64,000 nucleotides of DNA from assembly GCA_902592375.1 (NCBI GenBank), contig CACJEG010000003.1:85327-149326 (forward strand), read 5' to 3'. The stretch is from an uncultured Pelagibacteraceae bacterium. GTDB taxonomy: Bacteria; Pseudomonadota; Alphaproteobacteria; Pelagibacterales; Pelagibacteraceae. Below, piece by piece: positions 20,234-28,710 of the stretch (the stretch's first letter is position 1; each line of letters starts with the position of its first letter). A model generated the notes under the pieces. That model made no database searches. It saw only the letters and a list, made by a program, of their open reading frames with translations, and was not told the DNA's origin. The position numbers and the translations under genes were made by a program.

Positions 20234-20914
20234 ATGAAAAAGATTGCAATTATTTTACTTTTAACATTTTTCTCATCAATTTCTTTAGCCCATATTGGTC
20301 ATTATAACAAATTTGACAAAATAGAAATGGAGATCTTGAGAAATGATGAAGTAATTGGGTATAACAATTATTTTTTTAAAAGAGATGGTGAAAAAACGAT
20401 AGTAAAAAATCAATATAAATTTGAGGTAAAACTCCTATCTGCAACAATATTTAAAGTAGAGGGATATGGAGAAGAAATTTATTTAAAAGATAATTTAATA
20501 TCTTTTCAATCAAAGACGCTTCAAAATAAAAAAGAAAAATTTGTAAACTTAAAACTTGATAAAAATAATAAGAAATTTGACATCAAAGGATCTTCATACT
20601 CAGGTGAAGCTTCTATTAAAAATATTATTGGAAATTGGTGGAGTCATAAAATTTTACAAGCAGAAAGCCAAATAAGTCCTATTTCTGGAAGTATAAAAGA
20701 ACAAATAGTTACTTTTATTGGTAAGGAAAATATTTCAATTAATGGCAAACAATACGAAACAGATCATTTCAAACTTACATCTAAAGATATGTCTCTACCT
20801 GAAGATAAAAAATTAAATTTTGATATTTGGCTGGATAAAAAAACTTCAGTGATTATTAAAATTACATATAAGAGAATGGGAAATTGGGAATATCGCTTAA
20901 AAAATCTTGAATAA
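20234..20914 (+). CDS. Secreted protein, DUF6134-like
   Basis: The 226-residue protein carries a clear Sec signal peptide (residues 1-19, ending SLA). The mature part is a beta-rich domain starting with a KIEMEILRNDEVIGYNNYFF stretch, resembling DUF6134/DUF3108-type periplasmic proteins that open with x-V-x-x-dGk-x-IG. It has no cysteines and no lipobox, so a soluble periplasmic location is inferred. Function is unknown. It ends 2 bp before the convergent FAD-oxidoreductase gene. Confidence 0.6.
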   Translation: MKKIAIILLLTFFSSISLAHIGHYNKFDKIEMEILRNDEVIGYNNYFFKRDGEKTIVKNQYKFEVKLLSATIFKVEGYGEEIYLKDNLISFQSKTLQNKKEKFVNLKLDKNNKKFDIKGSSYSGEASIKNIIGNWWSHKILQAESQISPISGSIKEQIVTFIGKENISINGKQYETDHFKLTSKDMSLPEDKKLNFDIWLDKKTSVIIKITYKRMGNWEYRLKNLE

Positions 20915-20916
20915 AA

Positions 20917-21888
20917 TTATTTATTTATTTTTTTATAAAGATCATTTGCACTTATCCATCCAGCCTCTACTCTAGGGCCTACAAACCAATCTGCACACAC
21001 TCCTAAATTTAATTTATTATTCCAATAACTTTTGACTTTAAAGGGCCTAGAATTTGAGGAATATTTCCAACCATGATTTAATGAAGTTATTATTTTTGTT
21101 TTTTTAATTCCAGTAAGTTTAAAAAATTGATTAATTAAAATCTTTGAGTTTTTTTCTTTATTTTCTCTATTTTTATTTATTTTTTTATTTGCCCATAAAT
21201 TTGTACTTTGTAAAGTCCATAAATCATTATTACTTTTAAATCTTTTTTTACTATTTTCTTTAGCCGCCCAGCCTAAAATTTTATCATCAAACAAATAACT
21301 CGATATATTTTTATTTGTTTTTTTAATTTCGATCATGACTGTAATATTTGCATCCATTTTTATTTTTTGTTTGATGAACGGGTCTTTTATAAATTTTTTT
21401 GATAATTTTTTTAATTGTGGGAATGGGCAAGTTAATATCAACTTATCATAATATTTTGTTTGGTTGTTATTAAAATCTAATTTCCATTTATTTTTAATAT
21501 ATTTAATCTTCTCCAACTCACTTTGAAAGTTACAATTTATATTTTTTATTAAATGTTTGCTAATATCATTGTTACCTTTGCAGCCAATTATTTTAACATG
21601 ATTTTTATTTTCTTTTTTTAACTTATGTAAAAACACATGTTTGCCGCCCCATTTTTTTAGAATTTTTTTTTTACGTAAATTTGTAATAAATTTTTTAAAA
21701 TTAATTGTTTTTGGAGAAATATATTGTGCCCCATGATCAAATCCTTTTGATTTATTTAATCTTTTAAAAGAAGATCTGCCACCTGGACCTCGGGCTTTGT
21801 CATAAATGTGTACAGAATTTTTTTTACTTAACAAATTAGCTATTGTTGCTCCAGAAATTCCAGAGCCAATTACACAATAACTACTCAT
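20917..21888 (-). CDS. FAD-dependent amine-oxidase-like oxidoreductase
   Basis: The 323-residue protein opens with the dinucleotide-binding motif VIGSGISGATIANLL and IYDKARGPGGRSS, then DHGAQYI, the pattern of small renalase-like NAD(P)/FAD oxidoreductases. A C-terminal block GVCADWFVGPRVEAGWISA closes the FAD site. Substrate is unknown. It overlaps tldE by ATGA, so it may be cotranscribed after tldD-tldE. No photolyase gene, a common partner of this family, is seen nearby. Confidence 0.8.
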   Translation of the reverse strand: MSSYCVIGSGISGATIANLLSKKNSVHIYDKARGPGGRSSFKRLNKSKGFDHGAQYISPKTINFKKFITNLRKKKILKKWGGKHVFLHKLKKENKNHVKIIGCKGNNDISKHLIKNINCNFQSELEKIKYIKNKWKLDFNNNQTKYYDKLILTCPFPQLKKLSKKFIKDPFIKQKIKMDANITVMIEIKKTNKNISSYLFDDKILGWAAKENSKKRFKSNNDLWTLQSTNLWANKKINKNRENKEKNSKILINQFFKLTGIKKTKIITSLNHGWKYSSNSRPFKVKSYWNNKLNLGVCADWFVGPRVEAGWISANDLYKKINK

Positions 21889-23201
21889 TTTCCTGCAACA
21901 GTCATACCTTCTATCATCATAGTTGGTGAATTGACTGAATATTCGAATTCTAAATCATTAGCTAAAATAATATTTTTGAACATATCCTTAAAATTTCCAG
22001 CAATTGTTATTTCATTAACAGGATATTTAAATTCTCCGTCTTCAACCAAAAAACCAGTGGCCCCTACTGAATAATCTCCTGTTACAAGATTAGATCCGTG
22101 ACCAATAGTTTCAGTAATATAAAGACTTCTTGAATTTTTTTTCATAAGATCCTCATGGCTTATATTTCCTTTTTCAAAATATAAATTGGTAGTTCCACCA
22201 CTTCTTCCATTTGATTGTAAATTTAATTTTTTTCCATTGTATGTGTCGACAAGATAATTTTTAAGTATTCCATTCTCTATAAGTTGTAATGTATTTGAGT
22301 TTACACCCTCTGCATCAAAGTTTTGAGAACCCATTCCTTTAATTATATCAGGTTTATCAATTACATTTATCGAATCAGCAAAAACCTGTTCACCAATTTT
22401 ATCCTTTAAAAATGAAGTACCTCTTGCAATTGCGGAGGCAGATATTGCACTTGCAAAAACACTTAACATTCCCTTTGAAATTCTTTTATCAAAAATTATG
22501 CTGATCTTTTCACTTCCAATTTTTTTAGGGCTCAATTTTCTAATAGTTTGCTTGGCAGCTTTATTTCCGAGATCTATTGCTTGCTTAATATCAGACAAAT
22601 GACGTTTGCTAGAAAACTCGTAGTCTCTTTCCATGCTATTTTCATCTTTTGCAACTGTTACGCAAGAAGTAGTAAAAGAAGAAGTTTTATAACCGTCACA
22701 AAAACCGTCACTATTTGCAAGTATAAAATTCGATTTATTTTCAGTGAAACTAGATTCTGTATTTATGATTTGATTATTTGATGAAGCAGACTCTTCTAAA
22801 TCTTTTAAATATTTTATTTTTTTATCGTTTTCGAATCTTGTTTCATCATACAAATTAAGACTACTAATTTGTTTGGCTAATAAATTTTTATCAGGTAAAG
22901 AATTAAATTCATCCTCTGGTGTAATTTTTGTAGTTTCAAAGCACTTTTCAATTAAAGTTTTTATATTTTCATCTAGTAAATTTGATGATGAAATTGATGA
23001 TCTTCTTTTACCTAAATAAGTTTCTATACTTAATGCCAATCCATCTGATCTATCTGAAGCTTCTAGGGATTTATTTCTAAAATTAACTGTTTCTGAAATT
23101 GAGTGACCAACTGTAACACTTGCATCAGTTGCTCCCATTTTTTTTGCCAAATCCAAACAATATGAAGCTTTAGATTTTAGAAATTCTTGATCCTTAACCA
23201 T
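21885..23201 (-). CDS. pmbA: TldE/PmbA metalloprotease partner subunit
   Basis: The 438-residue protein is the TldE (PmbA) half of the TldD/TldE peptidase, which degrades unfolded peptides and in some bacteria matures peptide toxins. Visible blocks are MGATDASVTVGHSISETV, RSDGLALSIETYLG, GMGSQNFDAEGV, SNGRSGGTTNLYFE and ATGFLVEDGEFKYPVNEITIAGN. It lacks the HExxxH zinc motif of its partner, as expected. It lies 2 bp after tldD. No candidate peptide substrate gene is visible here. Confidence 0.93.
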   Translation of the reverse strand: MVKDQEFLKSKASYCLDLAKKMGATDASVTVGHSISETVNFRNKSLEASDRSDGLALSIETYLGKRRSSISSSNLLDENIKTLIEKCFETTKITPEDEFNSLPDKNLLAKQISSLNLYDETRFENDKKIKYLKDLEESASSNNQIINTESSFTENKSNFILANSDGFCDGYKTSSFTTSCVTVAKDENSMERDYEFSSKRHLSDIKQAIDLGNKAAKQTIRKLSPKKIGSEKISIIFDKRISKGMLSVFASAISASAIARGTSFLKDKIGEQVFADSINVIDKPDIIKGMGSQNFDAEGVNSNTLQLIENGILKNYLVDTYNGKKLNLQSNGRSGGTTNLYFEKGNISHEDLMKKNSRSLYITETIGHGSNLVTGDYSVGATGFLVEDGEFKYPVNEITIAGNFKDMFKNIILANDLEFEYSVNSPTMMIEGMTVAGK

Positions 23202-23203
23202 AA

Positions 23204-24616
23204 TTAAAGTTTAGTTCCACCAACTGTCATTTTATCGATCAAAATTGAAGGTTGAGCGACTCCCACAGGAACTCCTTGTCCAGCCTTTCCACAAGTTCCT
23301 ATACCTGGGTCCAACATCATGTCATTTCCTACCATTGATACTTCTTTAAGTATTGATGGCCCATCACCAATTAGTGTTGCTCCTTTAATTGGAGACCCAA
23401 TTTTTCCATTATTTATTTCGTAGGCTTCGGTGCAATTAAATACAAATTTTCCAGATGTGATATCTACCTGACCTCCTCCAAAGCTTACAGCAAAAATTCC
23501 TTTATCAACAGATTTGATCATTTCATCTTGAGTTTGATTGCCACTTAACATCATTGTATTTCTCATTCTTGGCAAAACAATATGTCTATAATTTTCTCTT
23601 CTTCCAGATCCAGTGGATCTTGTCTTCATTAATCTCGCATTATGCCTGTCTTGCATAAAGTTTTTAAGAATACCATTTTCAATTAAAACTGTTCTCTCCG
23701 TTGGCGTTCCCTCATCATCAATTGTTAAACTTCCTCTTCTATTATCAATCGTACCATCATCAACAATTGTTACACCCTCACTTGCAACTTTTTGACCCAT
23801 AAGATCGTGAAAAGCTGATGTTTTTTTTCTATTAAAATCTCCTTCTAGACCATGACCAATTGCTTCATGAATTAATATAGCAGGCCAACCAGGTCCTAAG
23901 ACTACTTTCATCTCACCAGCAGGTGCTGGTTTGCTGTCTAAATTTACTGATGCAATTCTAAAAGCCTCTTCACAAACATTTTTCCAATTATCATTTTTTA
24001 AATAATCGTCATAAGATTGTCTGCCACCAATTCCATATACTCCAGTTTCTTTTCTTCCATTTTTTTCCAACATTACAGAGACATTAAATCTAATTAATGG
24101 ACGTACATCGGTAAGTGCTTCTCCACCTGATCGAATAATTTCAATTGATTTTTGCTCACCAGCAAAACTAGCAGTCACTTGTTTTACTGATCCATCTTTT
24201 TTTCTTAAAAAATCATTTACTTTATTTAAAACTTCTAATTTCGAGTCTAAAGATTTTTGTTCAATTGGATTAATATCTTCATAAAATTTTTTATTAGATT
24301 TTGGAATTTCATGATTATATGTGCCTTTAATTGATTTAAGAGTTGATTTAAGATTTTCTGAGGAATTTTTTAATGAATCTTTTGATATTTCGTTAGAATA
24401 TGAATAAGCAACAACCTCGTTTGAGATAGCTCTGAAGCCAAATCCTAAATCAGAACTATAGTTTGAGCTTTTTATTTTATTATCATCTAAAACAATTGAC
24501 TCTGATTTTGACTCCTCTAAATAAAGCTCACCATCATCACAATTATTTAGTGTTTCAGATACTATTTTATCTGCATCTTGTCTTGTTAAATCAGATTTGT
24601 TAAAGAAATTACTCAT
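23204..24616 (-). CDS. tldD: TldD metalloprotease catalytic subunit
   Basis: A 470-residue zinc peptidase with the HExxxH-type motif HEAIGHGLEGDF near residues 248-259 and the C-terminal block GTCGKAGQGVPVGVAQPS, both TldD signatures. It forms a heterodimer with TldE encoded immediately downstream. Length is normal. The 85-bp gap before the divergent DCC-family gene contains a short inverted repeat GTTGA/TCAAC (24637-24652), whose role is unclear. Confidence 0.95.
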   Translation of the reverse strand: MSNFFNKSDLTRQDADKIVSETLNNCDDGELYLEESKSESIVLDDNKIKSSNYSSDLGFGFRAISNEVVAYSYSNEISKDSLKNSSENLKSTLKSIKGTYNHEIPKSNKKFYEDINPIEQKSLDSKLEVLNKVNDFLRKKDGSVKQVTASFAGEQKSIEIIRSGGEALTDVRPLIRFNVSVMLEKNGRKETGVYGIGGRQSYDDYLKNDNWKNVCEEAFRIASVNLDSKPAPAGEMKVVLGPGWPAILIHEAIGHGLEGDFNRKKTSAFHDLMGQKVASEGVTIVDDGTIDNRRGSLTIDDEGTPTERTVLIENGILKNFMQDRHNARLMKTRSTGSGRRENYRHIVLPRMRNTMMLSGNQTQDEMIKSVDKGIFAVSFGGGQVDITSGKFVFNCTEAYEINNGKIGSPIKGATLIGDGPSILKEVSMVGNDMMLDPGIGTCGKAGQGVPVGVAQPSILIDKMTVGGTKL

Positions 24617-24701
24617 TCATCTTAAATAGTGGTTTGTTGATAATTTTCAACTGATCATTTTACGCATGTACAATTTATTACTAAAAGTTAATTATTGTTA
24701 A

Positions 24702-25055
24702 ATGAAAGTATTTTTTAATAACTCTTGTAAAATCTGTAGATCAGAAATTAACTTATATAAAAAAGAAAATATCAAAGATATTGACTGGATAGATATAACA
24801 AATAATTCAGATGCTGAGAAAGAAACATCTAGAAATGATAAAGAATTATTAAGAAGATTGCATGTCAAGGAGAATGGTAAAATTATTGAAGGTGCGGAGG
24901 CATTTCTTTATGTTTGGAAAAAAATTCCAAAATATGAATTTTTATATAAATTTTTCAAACTACCAATAATTTTCACAATCTTTAAATATGGGTATGAAAT
25001 AATTGCCTTTTTTTTATATTTAAAAAATAAAAAACAACTTAAAAAACTAAGTTAA
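24702..25055 (+). CDS. DCC-family thiol-disulfide oxidoreductase-like protein (DUF393)
   Basis: The 117-residue protein has the DUF393 layout: a first strand VFFNNSCKICRSEINLYKK with a CKIC pair at residues 10-13 (family usually DxxCxxC), WIDIT, and GAEAFLYVWKKIP near the middle. The C-terminus is hydrophobic then lysine-rich. Family members are annotated as thiol-disulfide oxidoreductases but function is poorly known. It overlaps the next convergent gene by 9 bp. Confidence 0.78.
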   Translation: MKVFFNNSCKICRSEINLYKKENIKDIDWIDITNNSDAEKETSRNDKELLRRLHVKENGKIIEGAEAFLYVWKKIPKYEFLYKFFKLPIIFTIFKYGYEIIAFFLYLKNKKQLKKLS

Positions 25056-25340
25056 AAAAAATATTAAAAATTCACTGAGTAAAGACATAGATAATAAAAA
25101 CATAATTAATAAAATTGAATACATAAGAGTTATAACTCTATTTCTTTTTCTCCTTAGTCTAACAAAAGTTTTATCATCTAAATCTGAAATATCCCTTTCA
25201 CCAACTACGGGATAGTCATAACTCCATCGCCATGTAGATTGGCCTAATCTAGAGTCGAGACTGTTAAAATACCTTATCCATGCAAGAACATATTTTAATA
25301 CTAGATACAAAATAATCATTAGTATTGAAGAAAGTAACAT
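25047..25340 (-). CDS. Small two-helix membrane protein, unknown
   Basis: The 97-residue protein has a membrane helix at each end (about residues 3-18 and 71-96) around a charged middle containing STWRWSYDYPVVGERDISDLDD. I do not recognise the family. The conserved-looking central aromatic/acidic segment and clean start suggest a real gene, and it is followed on the same strand by the lysine-rich coiled-coil gene after a 30-bp gap. It overlaps the DCC gene convergently. Confidence 0.55.
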   Translation of the reverse strand: MLLSSILMIILYLVLKYVLAWIRYFNSLDSRLGQSTWRWSYDYPVVGERDISDLDDKTFVRLRRKRNRVITLMYSILLIMFLLSMSLLSEFLIFFLT

Positions 25341-25370
25341 TCTTAATAGTACTTAATTATGTATGATAAT

Positions 25371-26558
25371 TTAATTGATATTTTTGGCTCTTTTTCTTGC
25401 GATTAACTGTGTAAGAGCATCAACCATGGTATCTGAGGCCTTAAATATTTCATTATTTTTAAACTCATGAGAAATATTTTTTTCTGGATTAGTTTTGTCT
25501 TCAATAACTATTCCTTCATCTGGTGAATTATTTTTTATATAAATTAATAATAGCCATTCATCATCTGAGGCTTCATCCCATTTAACAAATATTTCTCCTG
25601 TTTCAAATCTTCTGTCTATACATCTAAAGATAGACATATGTCTTGTTATGTGTCTTTTGTTTAACTGAAAGACTAAACTACTAGCACTTCTGTAAAAACT
25701 TTCGAGAGCAAACTCAATTTTTTGTCTAGCTAAAGTATATTCTTTTTCTTTTTGTAAAAGTGTTTCTCTATCTTCATCTCCTTGAATTTTTACTCCTAAG
25801 GCCTCTACTCTTTCCCTAATCTTTTGATCTCTAATAATTCTGTATTTTTCTTTAAGTTTTTCTATTCTTTGTTGTAAGCCAGCATAATCCTCTCTCTTTT
25901 CTCTTAAAGAAATTTTTTCTAATTTCTCTAATTCTTTAACCTCTCTAACTCTAAATTTTTCAATTTGCTTATCTAATTTTAATTGTTGTAAAAATTTCTT
26001 TTGTTTTTCTGCTTGTTCAATTCTTAAAAGAGCCTGTTCTTTTCTTAAGAATAATTTTATTTCTTTTGTTCTTTGTTTTTCTAATCTAATTTCATCCTTT
26101 AAAGCTTGTTCTTTTAATTTAACTTTTAATTCAGCCTCTTTTTGTTTTTCTTTTGCAATTTCGATCTTTTCTAACCTTTCTTGTTCTTGTTTTTCTAATT
26201 TTAATCTTCTTGCTTCATCTTTTTTTAGAATTTTATACTGTGAAATTGTGTCTGCTATTTTATCAAAAAATGCTTGGATATATTTTTCAAAACCGAAATT
26301 TAATCTAAACTTAAATTCAGGCTTTAGAGAATTTTGAAAGTTAACTAACTTTAAAAGAAAATCTGGTTTCTTTGGTGATGTAGATTTATATTTTTTTATT
26401 ACTTTTTTAGATTTTTTAACTTTTCTATTTTTAGAATTTTTTTTTTGTCTTACCTTAACTTTTTTAATGTTGCTTTTCTTGATCTTTTTTAGAGCTTTTT
26501 TAATTTTTTTTTTATTTTTGGAAAAATTTTTTTTTATTTTTTTTTTCTTTTTTTTCAT
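25371..26558 (-). CDS. Lysine-rich coiled-coil protein, unknown function
   Basis: The 395-residue protein is not a family I recognise. The first 64 residues contain 34 lysines with few acidic residues, a histone-tail-like basic region. A linker (about 65-110) precedes a long charged coiled coil rich in K/E/L/R/Q (about 110-275), then a compact globular end (about 275-395) with RHMSIFRCIDRRFETGEIFVKWDEASDDEWLLLIYI. Only the C-terminal part looks like a folded conserved domain. No Shine-Dalgarno is seen, and a perfect 15-bp inverted repeat lies 11 bp upstream of the start. Nucleic-acid or envelope binding by the basic tail is inference. Confidence 0.7.
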   Translation of the reverse strand: MKKKKKKIKKNFSKNKKKIKKALKKIKKSNIKKVKVRQKKNSKNRKVKKSKKVIKKYKSTSPKKPDFLLKLVNFQNSLKPEFKFRLNFGFEKYIQAFFDKIADTISQYKILKKDEARRLKLEKQEQERLEKIEIAKEKQKEAELKVKLKEQALKDEIRLEKQRTKEIKLFLRKEQALLRIEQAEKQKKFLQQLKLDKQIEKFRVREVKELEKLEKISLREKREDYAGLQQRIEKLKEKYRIIRDQKIRERVEALGVKIQGDEDRETLLQKEKEYTLARQKIEFALESFYRSASSLVFQLNKRHITRHMSIFRCIDRRFETGEIFVKWDEASDDEWLLLIYIKNNSPDEGIVIEDKTNPEKNISHEFKNNEIFKASDTMVDALTQLIARKRAKNIN

Positions 26559-26569
26559 TTGAGGAAATT

Positions 26570-26600
26570 TATATTTATCAATAATTTATTGATAAATATA
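26570..26600. repeat. Perfect 15-bp inverted repeat between cfa and the lysine-rich gene
   Basis: TATATTTATCAATAA (26570-26584) and its exact reverse complement (26586-26600) flank one central T. The right arm covers the last codons and stop of cfa; the left arm ends 11 bp before the ATG of the lysine-rich gene. No T-run follows on either strand, so it is not a standard terminator. It could be an operator or an RNA hairpin controlling the downstream gene. Confidence 0.85.
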
Positions 26601-27776
26601 GTCTCTTGTAACTGGTGTTGAAGAATAATTTTTTGTTAATTGAAATTGATATACAACTTGATCACCCCATTTAAATGCCATCTCACAACCTGCAAGATAA
26701 AATTCCCACATTCTAAAAAATTTTTCATCAAACATTTCAATTATTTTTTCTTTGTTTTTGAGACAATTTTCTTTCCAATGTCTTAAAGTGTGCATGTAAT
26801 GTAGCCTTAAAACTTCAATATCTGCAACGATTAATCCCGACTTTTCTATATGTGGACTTACCTCACTCAAACTTGGTGTATATCCACCAGGAAAAATATA
26901 TTTCGTAATCCACGGATGTGGATCTCGAGGTGGATTTACTGACCCTATAGTATGAATCAATGAAACTCCATCATCTTTCAAAAGTTTTTCAATTTGTGAA
27001 AAAAATTTTCTATAAAATTTTCTTCCTACATGCTCAAACATTCCAACACTTACGATTCTATCGAATTTTTCGTCTAGCTCCCTATAATCCATAAGTTTAA
27101 AGTGTAACTGATTTTCTAAATTAAGTTCTTTTGCTCTTTTTTTACAATAATTAAATTGATTTTCAGAAAGGGTGATACCTGTGACTTCACAATTTGCACT
27201 CTTTGCTATATCAGTTGCAAGCGATCCCCATCCGCATCCGATATCTAAGACTTTTTGATTAGGCTTTATATTGAGTTTTTTTATAATATGTTGAATTTTA
27301 TTATTTTGTGCTGTTTCAAGCGTGTCTGTTTCATTTTTAAAATATGCACATGAATATTGTCTTTTAGGATCTAAAAACAAGTCATAAAGATCATCCGAAA
27401 TATCATAGTGATGAGAGACATTCATCTTAGATTTTTTTATAAAATTAAAATTAGTTAAATATCTATAAGAACCTCTTAATCTATTAAGTAAATAACTAAA
27501 AAAATTTAAGTCTCCTCTTCCAAAGTTCATCAAAGAAAGATCCAAGAAATCAGTTAATGTTCCATTTTCAATAGTTATTTCTCCATCTGTGTATGCTTCA
27601 CCAAAATATAAATCTGGATGAAATAGTAACTTATAGTGAAGATTTTTATTTAAAATTTTAACTTTTATAGGGTTTTCACTTTTTGGATTTCCAATAATGT
27701 AACTTTTTGAATTAGCGTCAACTAATATAAATCCATCTTTTTTAAAAACATTATTTAAAAATCTAGCCAGTTGCAT
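26586..27776 (-). CDS. cfa: Cyclopropane-fatty-acyl-phospholipid synthase family methyltransferase
   Basis: A 396-residue CFA-synthase-family enzyme. An N-terminal lipid-binding domain is followed by SHHYDISDDLYDLFLDP, YSCAYF, the SAM motif VLDIGCGWGSLA near residue 175, and GMFEHVGRKFYRKFF. It would transfer a methylene from SAM to unsaturated phospholipid chains at the membrane, though this family also includes other lipid methyltransferases. It directly follows the DapA-like gene with no gap. Its last codons form one arm of the inverted repeat at 26570-26600. Confidence 0.9.
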   Translation of the reverse strand: MQLARFLNNVFKKDGFILVDANSKSYIIGNPKSENPIKVKILNKNLHYKLLFHPDLYFGEAYTDGEITIENGTLTDFLDLSLMNFGRGDLNFFSYLLNRLRGSYRYLTNFNFIKKSKMNVSHHYDISDDLYDLFLDPKRQYSCAYFKNETDTLETAQNNKIQHIIKKLNIKPNQKVLDIGCGWGSLATDIAKSANCEVTGITLSENQFNYCKKRAKELNLENQLHFKLMDYRELDEKFDRIVSVGMFEHVGRKFYRKFFSQIEKLLKDDGVSLIHTIGSVNPPRDPHPWITKYIFPGGYTPSLSEVSPHIEKSGLIVADIEVLRLHYMHTLRHWKENCLKNKEKIIEMFDEKFFRMWEFYLAGCEMAFKWGDQVVYQFQLTKNYSSTPVTRDYIYQ

Positions 27777-28661
27777 CTAAGCCGCCTTATTATTTTTTAA
27801 TGAAAAATTTAATTTTTCTAAATTATTGATTAAATCCGTTTCATCTTTAGAATTTAAAATACTAAGTGGTGGTAAAAGATTTTTATAATATATTTCTTTT
27901 TTACTAAAGTATGTGTGTAAACCTGAAATCAAATTATACTTTTCAAATTCAGCTCTTACCTCACAAAGGTTTTGGTTTACTGTCTGTTCATTTCCATCAT
28001 TAAAATCATCGTATACCTTTCTTGCCAGTGAAGAAGTAGCATTACATGTAGCTGTGATAATTCCTGAACAACCTAATTGAAGCCCTTTGAATAATTTGGA
28101 CTCTGATCCAGGTAAAACTGAAAAATCGTCAATTTTTAGGTTTTCAAAAAGATTGTAAGAACTATCTTTTACTCCAATAATATTTTTTGGATATTTTTTT
28201 ACTAACTCTTCAATACATTCAATACTAAACTTATAACCACAAAGTTTTTCAAAATTATATAGTACTATTTCACAATCAGAAATTGCCTCTACTATTTTGC
28301 TATAAAATTCTATTACTTCTTTATCTCCATATTTATAATAAGCAGGCGGCATAACTAAGAATCTATTAAAACCTAAAGATTTAGAAACTCTCATTAAATT
28401 AATTGTTTCACCTAAAGAATTTAAACCAGTACCTATAATATATTTTTCTTTGTGTTTGCTTGAAGTCAGATGATTTAACAAATTAATTTTTTCAGAGACA
28501 GGTATAAGTTGAGCCTGCCCTGTACTTCCAAATATAGCTGCTCCGTGACAACCATTGTCAATAACCATTTCTGCATGCAGAATGGTTTTTTTAATATCAA
28601 GCGTCAAATCATCATTTAATATCGACATTGAGGCCGCATAAATGCCTTTAATTTTACTCAT
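27777..28661 (-). CDS. DapA-family (DHDPS/NAL) lyase with altered active site
   Basis: A 294-residue TIM-barrel aldolase/lyase. The Schiff-base lysine is K165 in GVKDSS and the catalytic tyrosine Y135 is kept. However, the usual YNxPxxTG motif reads YNFEKLCG, and the GTTGE motif reads GSTGQ (45-49). It is therefore probably not the lysine-pathway DapA but another pyruvate-dependent lyase; the substrate is unknown. It abuts cfa with no gap and is divergent from the GT9 gene across 49 bp. Confidence 0.8.
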   Translation of the reverse strand: MSKIKGIYAASMSILNDDLTLDIKKTILHAEMVIDNGCHGAAIFGSTGQAQLIPVSEKINLLNHLTSSKHKEKYIIGTGLNSLGETINLMRVSKSLGFNRFLVMPPAYYKYGDKEVIEFYSKIVEAISDCEIVLYNFEKLCGYKFSIECIEELVKKYPKNIIGVKDSSYNLFENLKIDDFSVLPGSESKLFKGLQLGCSGIITATCNATSSLARKVYDDFNDGNEQTVNQNLCEVRAEFEKYNLISGLHTYFSKKEIYYKNLLPPLSILNSKDETDLINNLEKLNFSLKNNKAA

Positions 28662-28710
28662 AGTAAAAATTTATATAAAAATATTAATTAGTAAAGTTTA
28701 TAAATTAACC

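Noticed and set aside
21885-24616. TldD/TldE as part of a peptide-toxin (RiPP) system
   Set aside because: No short precursor-like gene or modification enzyme is adjacent; the pair alone is a widespread housekeeping peptidase.
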